From NCBI GenBank assembly GCA_030765065.1, contig CM060980.1, positions 66,572,364 to 66,636,363 on the forward strand: a stretch of 64,000 nt of DNA, in the 5' to 3' direction. The translations under genes were made by a program, and so were the position numbers. The stretch's first letter is position 1. The number at the start of each line of letters is the position of its first letter. Source of the DNA: Deroplatys truncata (Eukaryota; Arthropoda; Insecta; Mantodea; Mantidae). The notes under the pieces were generated by a model, which saw nothing but the letters and a program-made list of their open reading frames with translations, was not told the DNA's origin and ran no database searches. Shown in pieces: positions 11,655-22,375 of the stretch.

Positions 11655-12546
11655 TTAAAAGAAATTTAAAAATAGATTGCAAGACATTATCTTTAACAAA
11701 GGAAGTCTTAAAAATGAAAATATAACAATCTTTATACTAAATACAAATAACGGTCATGACAGCTTTAAAAATGTAGATACTTAAAGCTAAAAAAATACAA
11801 TACATTTATTAAAACATTTCCTAATTCGATTCTATAAGCTAAAAATTGGAGTAAATCTGAAAAAAATTATTGCTCGTAATTACGGGCAAATGCAGCCAGC
11901 GGTTTTTTTAAAAAATAAACGAACATTAAAACGTATAAAAATGCGTATTGTACACTGATTTTTTGAAGAATGAGAGGAAGAAATTATTGAAAAAATCACT
12001 AAATAATAGGGTATATACATGAATTTAATTAAATAAGGGTGGAAAAACTTCTACACTATTTCCAAAGTATTTCAACGATGAGATTTTAGATTATCTTTGC
12101 AAAAGAAATTTAAAAATTAGATTGCAAGACATTATCTTTAACAAAGTAAGTCTTAAAAATGAAAATATAACAATCTTTATACTAAATACAAATAACGGTC
12201 ATGGCGGCTTTAAAATGTAGATACTTTAAGCTAAAAAAAATACAATACATTTATTAAAACATTTCCTAATTCGATTCTACAAGCTACACATCTGAGTAAA
12301 TCTGAAAAAAAATTATTGCTCGTAATTACGGGCAAATGCAGCGGTTTTAAAAATAAACGAACATTAAAACGTATAAAAATGCATATAGTACACAGATTTT
12401 TTGATGAATGATTGAGATGAGAGGAAGAAATTATTGAAAAAATCACTAAATAATAGGGTATATACATGAATTTTAATTAAATAAGGGCTGAAAAACTTCT
12501 ACGCTATTTCCAAAGTATTTCAACGATGAAATCTTAGATTATCCTT
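11655..12546. repeat. 448-bp AT-rich tandem (right)
   Basis: Inverted equivalent of 8911-9800, again two units, with small indels between arms (for example one short duplicated CAGC near 11897). Confidence 0.9.
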
Positions 12547-12734
12547 GCGAGCGTAGTGAGTACGTTGGTATGATGCTAGAATATGAGAAGCATGTCTCGA
12601 GATGGCTGCGACAGTCAAACTGTCCCCGACTGTGACGTCATATGGTGAAAGTTAACGTGCTTAAGCATGTCGACTGCTAATGAGGTCTGTTTTTACTGTT
12701 TTGTTCAGTCAATAACGGCAGCACTTTGCATTCG

Positions 12735-13340
12735 AGATGTCTCGGATTCGATTCCCGTAGGGGCGAGCACTCTGACCTTACGTTTCTCACGATTTTCGCT
12801 GGTCTGCAGGCGAATGCCTGAGTGGGTTCTCATCTATCACGATTTTCTTTCATTTGCAACTTTATGATTCTAGAGTAATCTGAATGTTTCCCTCGTTCGA
12901 TTGTCATTGGTTGTTTACTCTGACATATTTTTCATGGTTTTGCCTGGTCTGTAGGCGAATGTCTGGGTGGTTTCTCATCTAGCACGATTTTATTGCATTT
13001 TTATTTGATTTACATCTTAACCTATATGCTTCTAAGGTCTTTTGTTTGATTCCTGTTGGTTGATCACTCTGACATCATATTTTTTAGGGTTTTCCCTGGT
13101 CTGCAGGCGAATGCTGGAGTGGTTTCTCATCGTCACCGATTTCCTTTCATTCTATATAATTTGTATCTTTCACGTGTGCTTTTAGAGTCCCTGGTTCGAG
13201 TTCCGTTGGACGTTCACTCTGACATATTTTTTCATGGTTTTCCATGGTCTGCAGGCGAATGTCTGGGTGGTTTCTCATCTATCACGATTTTCTTTCTTTT
13301 GCATCTAGGTTTCGTTGCGCGAGGGGAATGCTTGCCTCCT
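12735..13340 (+). repeat. four-unit SINE-like tandem array (right)
   Basis: ACTCTGAC recurs at 12769, 12917, 13066 and 13216, a very regular spacing of 148-150 bp. Units diverge from each other more than the two arms diverge, so the array formed before the palindrome. Each unit has a B-box-like segment such as GGATTCGATTCCC or GGTTCGAGTTCC. The last unit runs on into a SINE-type sequence (TCTAGGTTTCGTTGCG). Confidence 0.85.
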
Positions 13341-13586
13341 GCTCGGTCGACGGATCGTTCATCACCTTCACCAGTCAAGCTCTCCGAATCTGTACGATTA
13401 TAGCCGAACAATACATAACATCTTCACAATACTTTACACTATCTCTCTAAGCATACGAAGCTATACGGAGACGCTCGAACATCAGTGTAACACGAATTGA
13501 AATATATAAGAGCTTACACGCTCCATCACCGTTTTTAGTATTAATAATCAGGATATAATTGATTAAAAAAAGGTTCGTGCTTTCTC

Positions 13587-13595
13587 TATAAATAG
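13587..13595 (+). promoter_or_regulatory. TATA box, distal promoter unit of right polB
   Basis: TATAAATAG, about 333 bp before the chosen ATG, in the first of the two tandem promoter units. Confidence 0.5.
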
Positions 13596-13761
13596 AGCGA
13601 ACTTGAGTATTGAAATGCACTCTGTTGATCATCTCTGAGGTGTTAACATCGCTGTTCTCTCAGAAAATAATCTAAAGTGTTATCAATGTGAAGAAGAGTA
13701 CATTTCCTTGAAGAAGGGCTAATACGTTATATAATTGATGAATAAAGGTTGGTGCTTCCTC

Positions 13762-13770
13762 TATAAATAG
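13762..13770 (+). promoter_or_regulatory. TATA box, proximal promoter unit of right polB
   Basis: TATAAATAG, 175 bp after the distal one and 150 bp before the ATG, the same distance as in the left arm. Confidence 0.6.
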
Positions 13771-13919
13771 AGCATCCTCTAGCATTGAAATTCATTCTGT
13801 TGATCATCTCTGAGGTGTTAACATCGCTGTTCTCTCAGAAAATAATAAGCTTTCTAAGTGATATCAAGGCGTACATTTCCTTGAAGAAAGGTAAATACCT
13901 TATTATATCAAGAAGAAAA

Positions 13920-16900
13920 ATGAATAAGTCCTCGTATAAGGATATCATTCCTAGTGTCTCAGGATATTCTTGTGGTAAATGCTGTAAGAAGTTCCTCCGT
14001 GGATATGATAAAAGACGACATGAGCTACGTTGTAAAAAGCTCTTCAAGTGTAAATATTGTAATGTAGCCTTCAAAGACGGTTATAAAGGTCGTCGACACG
14101 AAGATGTGTGTGAAATAAACAGACCTGAGAAGAAACGTAGATTAGAACCGTCAAAGCAAGAGTTGTTATCTGCAATGGAGGAGTGTGACATGAAAGAATA
14201 TGAAACTTCATTCCATGGACGCTTGAAATCGTATTTTATACGATGTGAATCAACTAAGGATCTGAATATATACCTGCATGAAGCAAAACAGCGGATAATC
14301 CAAGCTGTGCATAAAGAGCTTGGTATTCACAAGAGTTTGAAAATTAATCTGTTAGCTGAGTGTAGATTTGTTAACAGTATCGGAGAAACCTGTGACAAGA
14401 CATTTAAAACCAGAAATCAAGCTGTTTTCCTAGAAACGGATCTGGACTCTATGCTGGAAACCAAAATGAAGAAATTGGTTACTGAAATGGAGGAATCACA
14501 ACTAAAGGGAAGCAATTGGGCTCTGCTTGCTGTGGAAGGGGTGCGCCTTCGTATCAACAAGTACAATCCGCTACGAGGAAGTAGCTACATCCCTACCTCC
14601 ATCTGTTGAAGCAAGAAAAGCCTGCATTAACATCCAGAATTTAACTGATGAGCTATGTTTCATGTACTCTGTATTAGCTAAATTCATAGGAAAGAATGCC
14701 CTACGGGTAAGCAAATATAAGAAACTTCAAGATAAGTACGACTTCAGCTGTGTTTTCTATCCTACTCCGCTTTCTCAAATACCTAAATTTGAGAAGCTTA
14801 ATAGGATGTCTATCAACGTTTTCGGTCTGGATGAGAAGCATGAAGTGCATCCGATAAAGGTTGTTGACACGGAACTACCTGACCACCGTGACCTCCTACT
14901 ATTGAGTGACAGTAGTGGAATACATCACTATGTATATATCAAGAATTTTGAGAAGCTCGTTCGACGTCAGAAAACTAAGCATGATGGAGTGATATATACC
15001 TGTAAGCGGTGCTTTACACATTTTGACAATCGATATGGACAAAGTGGGCTGGAAAAACTGCAAGAACATGCATCCATCTGTAATCAGCATGGTGTTGCAA
15101 GGGTAGTTATGCCTACAAAGGATAAATCAATTGTACAGTTTAAAAATGTGGAGAGGATGCTGAAACTACCTTACGTCATCTATGCGGATTTTGAGAGTAT
15201 TCTCACTCCATGTCATACGTGTATTCCTAGTCCTGAAACTTCCTATACAACCCCTTATCAAGAGCACACAGCAATGAGCTTCTGTGTTTACGTTAAACCA
15301 TCGACCAACGTTGAACATCTGGAAACTGGTCTTCCTAAGCATCCCTATGTATATCGTGGTGTTGATGCTGCTCAGAAGTTTATGGAATACCTGTCATTCC
15401 TTGCAAAGGAGATTAACAATATATACAAATCTGTCATGCCCCTGAAACTTACAGATCAACAGCAGTTGTATTTCAGCGCCTCTACAGTATGCTACTTGTG
15501 CGGAAAAACCTTTACTGAAGAGAACTATAAAGTACGCGACCATGATCACATCAGTGGTGAATATCGGGGGAGTCTGCATAATGAATGTAATTTAGCCTGC
15601 AAAACACCTAAATATATCCCTGTCTTCATGCACAACCTCAGTGGATATGACTCACACTTCATTGTTAAGGAGCTGGGATGTACAAGTGAGCGGGTGGAAG
15701 TAATTCCTAGCTCTGAAGAAAGCTATATATCATTCTCCAAGTATGTCGGAGATATAAAGCTACGGTTTGTAGATAGTTTTCGGTTCCTGAGTACAAGCTT
15801 GGATAAGCTGGTAAAAAATCTAACATCGTATCCTGAAACATTGAAGTACTTCGGAGAAGACAAGTTGAAGTTGATGACCCGTAAGGGGGTATTTCCCTAT
15901 GATTACATCACTTCATGGGACGTCTTGAGCGAAACCTGCTTACCTCCTAAGGACTCCTACAATAAATTAAATGAAGAGGAAATTAGTGATGCTGACTACG
16001 ATCATGCTAAAAATGTATGGGAGCTGTTTAATGTCAGAAACCTGGGTGAGTACAGCGACCTCTACTTAATCTCTGATGTGCTTCTCCTAGCTGATGTCTT
16101 TGAGACATTTAGGGAGCAAACACTCAAAACACACAAAGTCGCCCCTGCACATTATTTCACCTCTCCAGGACTTACATGGGATTCCATGTTACTGTACACT
16201 GGAATTCAGCTGGAATTGTTACAGGATTATGATCAATTACTCATGGTGGAATCCGGTATAAGAGGAGGTTTATGTCAAGTTTCCCACCGCTATGCAGAGG
16301 CTAATAACACCTACATGGAGAAGTATGATCCGTCGAGACCAACCCAATTTATTACCTATGAGGACGCCAACAACCAATATGGGTGGGCAATGAGTCACGC
16401 TCTCCCTTATGGTGGATTTGAGTGGGTATTACCTGAAAAAATTGACTTAGAAAGACTACAAGAAGATGATCCTTACGGTTACATATTAGAAGTCGACATC
16501 GAGTATCCTGCAGAACTTCACGATCTACACAACGATCTACCTTTCCTGCCTGAGTGTATGACGCCTAAGGACTCTCCTACAAAGAAACTGATACCTCATC
16601 TAGGACCTCGAAATAAGTATGTAGTGCATTACATGGCTTTGAAGCAAGCTCTTGATCATGGACTACGGTTAACAAAAATCCATCGTGTGCTACAATTCCA
16701 ACAGTCTCGATGGTTAAAACCGTATGTGGAATTTAACAACAGACTACGACAACAAGCTGCAAATGATTTTGAGAAGGATCTCTACAAATTGTTCAACAAT
16801 GCTATGTTCGGAAAAACTATGGAGAACCTGCGTAATCTTATGGATATACGGCTGGTGACAAATGAGAAGACTCTGGAAAAGTTAATTGCAAAGCCAACGT

Positions 16901-17568
16901 TTATAGACAGGACGATATATGCTTCTAATCTAGCTGCTATGCATATTGCCTCCCGACAGATTCTGTTCAACAAGCCTATATACATCGGTATGAGTGTGTT
17001 GGATATCTCCAAGACATTAATGTACCGGTATCACTATGATGTGTTGCTACCGTATTATGGAGCTGAAAACCTGAAGCTTATGTATATGGACACTGATTCG
17101 TTCATTCATCGTGTTACAACTGAAGATGTGTACCAGGATAAGTTACGTTTTATTGAGCACCTAGATACTGCTGATTATCCTACAAGCCATATATGCTATT
17201 CACCTCTAAACAAGAAGGTACTTGGGAAATTTAAAGATGAGACTGATGGTAAAATCATTCAACGCTTTGTAGGGCTGCGACCTAAAATGTATGCCCTAGA
17301 TATCGACGGTTAAATGATAAAAAAGATTAAAGGCATAAAACGTAGTGCTATTAAGCAGTACGTCACGTTCGAGAGCTATACTGACTGCCTTAAAACCAGA
17401 GAAATTATCAGAACGCCCATGAATCTGATCCTGTCGCGACAGCATGCTCTTGCCACAGTACAAGTGAATAAAATTACATTGACACCATACGACGATAAAA
17501 GAATTATTGCTGAGGACGGTATAACGACATACGCCTATGGACATTACAGCATTACAAGTAGTGCATAA
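13920..17568 (+). pseudogene. polB: Polinton protein-primed-type DNA polymerase B, right copy
   Basis: Same protein as the left copy, with the same order of zinc motifs, exonuclease motifs, HNH-like insert and polymerase motifs A, B and C. Here the first zinc motif keeps its His at 34 and Exo II keeps its Asp at 578. A 2-nt deletion near 14590 shifts the frame after about residue 223; reading resumes in the second frame and stays open to 17313. A TAA at 17311-17313 (codon 1132) is shared with the left arm. The 85 codons after it still encode the normal C-terminal block, including MNLILSRQHALA and an EDGITTYAYGHY end. The gene lies about 1.3 kb downstream of the 448-bp tandem and reads toward the element's end. 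It is broken as it stands. About a dozen residues differ between arms. Confidence 0.93.
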
Positions 17569-17681
17569 GAGAATGTCAGTCGAATATGAAGATTTTCTCG
17601 TGAGTCTACAATCTTAAAAAAATGAAGGTCATCCGTGTGCTGTATATGCAGCTAGCTGACGACCGATGAAGAAAGAAGAAG

Positions 17682-17780
17682 ATGGAAGGGAAGGTGGTAA
17701 CCCTGCCATTAGGAGCAATCCTAGTAATAGTCTCAAGCCTAGATAAAAAGGGGAGAGACGCCTACAACAAACTAAAATAA
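17682..17780 (+). CDS. 32-codon micro-ORF downstream of polB (right copy)
   Basis: Starts 114 bp after the polB C-terminal stop on the same strand and ends in a TAA that overlaps AATAAA (17776-17781). One residue differs from the left copy. A hydrophobic stretch is followed by a DKKGRDAYNKLK tail. Function unknown; it may be chance. Confidence 0.25.
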   Translation: MEGKVVTLPLGAILVIVSSLDKKGRDAYNKLK

Positions 17781-18025
17781 AGGTATGTTGACGTAAACTT
17801 TTCAATTGAAACTCTCGAATAATAAAACCTGAATAAAACATTGCAATTTCACTACAAGAAAGTTGAGGTTATCTTTGGTTAGCCAGATTAGGTTAGTCGA
17901 TGCCTGACTAGAATGGATGATGAGAGGAACGTTTAGGATTGGTCGGGTTAATGTAGGCTAGGTTCTCGTACTTATTGTCTAAGTTATGAAGGATGAATTA
18001 GTTTAGATCGCTTTAGGAATGGGCT

Positions 18026-18233
18026 GGTTACGTGTTATTCTTACGTTTTGTTACATGGTTACATAGTTGCTACGTGTTGTTACGTCGTGTGACGTTTCTG
18101 GTTACGTGATGGTCACGTGATGTTATGAGGATACGTGCTTATGTTACTTAGTGTGACGTCTTGTCATGCCGTTATGTTACGTTGTGTTACGTCTTGTTAC
18201 GTGGTTACGTTTGTTGGTTACGTCTTGTTACGT
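18026..18233. promoter_or_regulatory. phased GTTACGT motif array (right)
   Basis: Inverted partner of 3399-3606, with the same motif order and spacing. Confidence 0.6.
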
Positions 18234-18451
18234 GATTATGTTAGGAATGAATAGACAATGAGAAGATGTCGAACATACAAGGTGGGCATAGGTTAGGACG
18301 TATACTTCACTGTGAAACGATATACAGTTTGTCCCTCTCCGTCTCGCACACTACTCTTTAACATATAAAAAGTTTGTAAGGTTTAGAAAAAAGTATATAA
18401 AAGTGATGTAACGCTGGATGATAAAAGTTTTATAATCGAATTACTCTCTAT

Positions 18452-19517
18452 ATTACCGTATAAACCTACATTCCTTCTCCTTCAAACCCTGTCTATCCTT
18501 GTATCTCTCCCGTTATCCATATTTCACCTATATAAACGTATACTCTGCTCCTCAACCCATGTCTAGACTAGCACCTCTCCTCATATGCCCCTACCGCTCT
18601 CATATAAATGCATTTTCCTCCTTGAAGACTCTCTCAACCTAGCACTACCTTCGTTTTCCCTATCTTTCCCATATAAACGCATACTCTGTCATTCAGACCT
18701 TCCTGTCTAGCCTAGCGCTTCTCCTCATATTCCCTACCTCTCTCATATAAGACGCATTCCCTACTTCAACCCTGTCTAGCCTAGCATCGACCCTCGTATT
18801 CCCTATCTCTCGCATATAAACGCCTACTGTATCATTCAAAACTCCTAGCCTAATACATCTCCTCGGTTCGCTATCTCGCTCATATAAAACGCCATATTCT
18901 GCCCTTCAAGTCCTGTTTAGTTTAGCATCTTTCCTTGTATCCCCTATCTCTCTCGTATAAAGCGTATCCCTCCCTCCTTTAGCATCTGACTAGCCTAGCA
19001 TCAGCCCTGGTATTCCCTATCTCTCCCCTATAAACGCATTTTCCTCCTTGAACTGTCGCATCTACCCTCGTTTTCCCTATCCTTTCCCATATAAACGCAT
19101 ACTCTGTCATTCAGACCTTCCTGTCTAGCCTAACACTTCTCCTCATATTCCCCCACCTCTCTCATATAAGACGCATTCCCTACTTCAACCCTGTCTAGCC
19201 TAGCATCGACCCTCGTATTCCCTATCTCTCGCATATAAACGTCTACTCTATCATTCAAAACTCCTAGCCTAATACCTCTCCTCGGTTCACTATCTCGCTC
19301 ATATAAAACGCCATATTCTACCCTTCAAGTCCTGTTTAGTATAACATCTTTCCTTGTATTCCCTATCTCTCTCGTATAAAGCGTATCCCTCCCTCCTTTA
19401 GCATCTGACTAGCCTAGCATCAATCCTCGTAGCCCCTATCTTCCCCATATAAACGCATTTTCCTCCGTGAACCACCGCATATACCCTCGTTTTCCCTATC
19501 CTTTCCCATATAAACGC
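18452..19517. repeat. outer satellite (right)
   Basis: Inverted partner of the 70/419-bp satellite at 2115-3180. CATATAAACGC marks unit starts. Its last unit runs into the terminal repeat. Confidence 0.9.
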
Positions 19518-19552
19518 AAAAAGTGAGCCAGGTCTGTCCTATATATCCTACT

Positions 19553-19558
19553 GCCATG
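19553..19558. repeat. 6-bp target-site duplication (right copy)
   Basis: GCCATG immediately after the element's last base (T19552), followed by CTAAGAATTTT as in the unoccupied SINE copy. Confidence 0.93.
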
Positions 19559-19662
19559 CTAAGAATTTTCACGTCCGAAGAAAATCCATCGCCCTCCGCC
19601 GGGTTTGAACCCACGACTTCGGGAACTAGAGGATAGCATGGTAACCACTACACCATGGACGT
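19553..19662 (-). mobile_element. SINE interrupted by the Polinton (tRNA head half)
   Basis: On the minus strand: A box TGGTGTAGTGG, then B box GTGGGTTCAAACCC, then body leading to CTTAG. This is the 5' half of the SINE whose 3' half is at 1903-2079. Confidence 0.9.
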
Positions 19663-19800
19663 GGCATTCGCCTTGGCGACCAGAGGAAAACCGCGAAAAA
19701 TCCCCCGTCGGAGTGGGAGGTTACCGGGAATCGAATCCCGGGACCTCCCGAATGCGGGCCACCAGCATTGCCACCTGAGCCAGCTCGTTGCGGAAACAGT
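19663..19800 (-). mobile_element. SINE 5' part fused to the preceding SINE
   Basis: A second tRNA-like head on the minus strand (TGGCTCAGGTGG and GGATTCGATTCCC), followed by GGTTTTCCTCTGGTCGCC. The module GGCGAATGCC then joins directly to the head of the next SINE. This is either a dimeric SINE or one inserted in another. Confidence 0.8.
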
Positions 19801-20039
19801 ATTCAAATGTTTATTCTTAGTAAAAACTGGTGTGATAAACAGAAAAAAAGAAAGCAAGAAAGGGTAGATAGAATAAAATCGAAATGTGATATTTCATCGA
19901 CTTTTTATACCAATGGGAATTTCACATGAATCTGGTAATAATCATATATAAGAAGTGATTATTGCATTCACGCTACACTATTCATTATATACTTACCTCG
20001 ATGATGAATTCTAATTAGACATTAAGCGCTAAACTCTCG

Positions 20040-20511
20040 CGATGGAAAGAAAGGGGAAAAACAAGAATCACAAGCTTTCAAGCATGTCCGCTAGATGACG
20101 CTTTGGAAACGCATAAACTTGCAATGCATGTATTGCTATGTAATTCTTTGAAAACGACCAACAATGCCAAAAAGTATACATTTTTCTTGTAGTAAGTTTT
20201 GGGGAATCTTCCAAGGATTCCTAATTATGCACAATAATACAAAATTCAATCAAATTAAAGCGACTTAATGAACTATTCACAGAAAATTCAACTTATATAT
20301 TTTATTTTTCGTATCAATATCGTTAACTTATGCTATTTCAATAAAAATTATTACAATCATTTTGTAGAAAATAAAAATAACGAAACATTGTAAAGCGGTG
20401 GTGAATTTTCTTGAAAATGTTCGTGTAGCATCTTTGGATGGTACTAACTTAAATACAAGTTTGGTATTTTACAGAATTTTTGCTTTTATTTACCTCTTCA
20501 TAGTCCCTCCC

Positions 20512-20546
<35 letters not shown>

Positions 20547-20640
20547 TAACATAAGCTTTAGTGGACCTCAAAACATGTGTTTTCCGCGAAATCTCGATAT
20601 TCCTCTACCTACCATTAATATGTTGTAGATAAAGTAAAAC
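20040..20640 (-). repeat. repeat A copy 1 (inverse)
   Basis: Interspersed repeat of about 850 bp found at least ten times in this window. Diagnostic blocks here are AAATACAAGTTTGGTATTT, a (TC)n(AC)n microsatellite at about 20510-20545, CCTCAAAACATGTGTTTTCC and AATCTCGATATTCC. 'Direct' orientation is defined by TTCCACCCAAAAATTC. No ORF of its own. The far end (20040-20270) is more diverged. Confidence 0.75.
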
Positions 20641-21241
20641 AGTTTTGATCAGATAGCTACGAAACGCGAGCAGGAAGCAACTTATATATATATATATATA
20701 TATACATATATGAGTTTTGTTCAAGCTGTTGCAAGGTTTGAGAGCTTAGCGAAACTATAAAACTATTTCATAATCTTGAATTAATTTAGCGCATTACACC
20801 ATTGACATATTAAAACCATGAAGGAGAACTGCTGTATATGTCTTACCGTTAACAATGACAGTGTTTACGCTGAATACACGAGAATCTGGATTGCAACCAA
20901 TCACTGAAGTGTAATACATGTACAGGAAATATTCCAAGATTTTGCTTTAACGAGTTCCAAATATCCCTTCCTAATGAAATTTTTCAAAGCAGTTAAATAA
21001 TACAATAAATTAGCTTGGTTTCCATGACATTGTTGTTCAGAAGTACTTACTTGCTTTCCAAAGCACCTACTTAACCATATGAATTTAAAATAAAATAATT
21101 TGTACCAAAGAAAAATATTAAACTCTCAACCCTGAAGAGGTACAATTTTGCGCGGAACGAATCTGCGTATTCTTGACGGGACTAAAAATGAAACCCGATT
21201 GGCTGAAAAGTTTTATCTGAAATTTTGTTTTAGCTCCCGGA
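20641..21241. other. no gene; (TA)n microsatellite
   Basis: A (TA)n run lies at 20681-20706. Otherwise AT-rich with nothing recognised. Confidence 0.5.
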
Positions 21242-21245
21242 ATAT

Positions 21246-22371
21246 TGTAGCGGACCAGGTTGCACATATTTCGTATACCAGGAAGTGTGAAGTTCAGGTT
21301 AGCAGAATTCGTCCACGCCGCACTACGCCGAGTCAGCGCTTATGTATGTATTTATACTACAGGGTTTTTGACTCGGTCGTGAGAGTGTGAGTGTGAGTTG
21401 CCTCTTGGTTGTTGCCAAGAGGTTGTTGTTGCTACGAGAGAGTCGTCAGATTAGGTATCAGTTTCGAGACCCGTCGCCACCAGTCAACAGGTAAGCATGC
21501 GACTCATCTAAGTTCTCTTGACTTGTCGGGGCTTCACCCCTAAGTTCTATTGACTTGTCGGGGCTTCACCAGATAACCTCAGGCAAAAGGTTATCCCAAA
21601 ATGAGGCGTATTTTACACCTTGCAAAAAGACGAAAGGAAAAAAAAGAGGTAGAGGTAAGGATGTTTTCCCCAATTATACTCGGTGAGTCCGCCACATTGT
21701 AGCCGGCGCTCCACCACACTGTAGCCGGCGCCTACACCACGTTGTAACACCCCACGGAGGTGTTTACCCCCGCAGTAGGTGATTACACAGGGGTGTTGGT
21801 AGCTCAGAGGTACGGGGGGATGCGTTGGTACCGGGGTGGTAGGCAGGCCACGGTGGCGTTCTAGGATAGGGGTATTTAAATAAAGCACAGGGGATGCATT
21901 GGCCCAATAAATTATACTTGTAGCTTTAAGTATGCGTACATTCAGTTCGGGGTGAAGCCCCGACAAGTCAATAGAACTTAGGGGTGAAGCCCCGACAAGT
22001 CAATAGAACTTAGGGGTGAAGCCCCGACAAGTCAATAGAACTTAGGGGTGAAGCCCCGACAAGTCAATAGAACTTAGGGGTGAAGCCCCGACAAGTCAAG
22101 AGAACTTAGATGAGTCGCATGCTTACCTGTTGACTGGTGGCGACGGGTCTCGAAACTGATACCTAATCTGACGACTCTCTCGTAGCAACACCAACCTCTT
22201 GGCAACAACCACGAGGCAACTCACACTCACACTCTCACGACCGAGTCAAAAACCCTGTAGTATAAATACATACATAAGCGCTGACTCGGCGTAGTGCGGC
22301 GTGGACGAATTCTGCTAACCTGAACTTCACACTTCCTGGTATACGAAATATGTGCAACCTGGTCCGCTACA
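21246..22371. mobile_element. foldback-type element with TGT...ACA ends
   Basis: Inverted arms of about 330 bp (21246-21573 and about 22030-22371) begin TGTAGCGGACCAGGTTGCAC and are flanked by ATAT on both sides (21242-21245, 22372-22375). The arms are nearly identical. The core of about 400 bp has short GTAGCCGGCG repeats and no convincing gene; a 117-codon minus-strand frame there has no recognisable domain. TG...CA ends with a 4-bp duplication would also suit an LTR-derived structure. Confidence 0.75.
21949..22108. repeat. five-copy 32-bp tandem with hairpin core
   Basis: GGGGTGAAGCCCC recurs at 21949, 21981, 22013, 22045 and 22077, exactly 32 bp apart. The left arm of the same element has only two units, so copy number differs between arms. 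Confidence 0.95.
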
Positions 22372-22375
22372 ATAT

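Larger units (their letters stand above)
13560..13909 (+). repeat. 175-bp tandem duplication covering the polB promoter
   Basis: Two units, 13560-13734 and 13735-13909, each include TATAAATAG and the block TTGATCATCTCTGAGGTGTT. They are diverged at their ends but identical over about 50 bp in the middle. The left arm has a single unit that is A-like upstream and B-like downstream of that identical block. This is the pattern expected if one unit was lost there by recombination. Confidence 0.85.
2080..19552. mobile_element. palindromic Polinton/Maverick element
   Basis: A 17,473-bp element with perfect terminal inverted repeats beginning AGTAGGATATATAGGACAGA, one 6-bp duplication outside, and a Polinton-type polB in each half. 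Almost the entire element is an inverted repeat: arms 2080-10504 and 10950-19552 around a 445-bp spacer. A typical Polinton of similar size has much shorter terminal repeats and one polB plus integrase, ATPase, protease and capsid genes. None of those others is visible here. I infer a defective, palindromised derivative that was mobilised in trans. Identity as Polinton rests on polB architecture, the AG-start termini and the 6-bp duplication together. Confidence 0.93.
10950..19552 (-). repeat. right arm of the palindrome
   Basis: Inverted copy of 2080-10504, about 180 bp longer. The visible length difference comes mainly from one extra 175-bp promoter unit near 13.6-13.9 kb. polB is on the plus strand here, so both polymerase genes point outward from the centre. 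Confidence 0.95.

Noticed and set aside
2080..19552. Assembly artefact from a folded read
   Set aside because: The arms differ by private stops, a frameshift, a 175-bp unit and many substitutions, which a single folded read would not produce. Long-read confirmation is still worthwhile.
2080..19552. Two separate Polintons inserted side by side
   Set aside because: Only one 6-bp duplication is found, at the outer ends, and no terminal repeat lies at the centre.
19600..19800. Functional tRNA genes
   Set aside because: The A and B boxes belong to SINE heads; cloverleaf pairing is not complete and SINE bodies follow.
21613..21966. A 117-codon minus-strand frame in the foldback core
   Set aside because: Low-complexity and proline-rich, without a domain or start context; probably chance.
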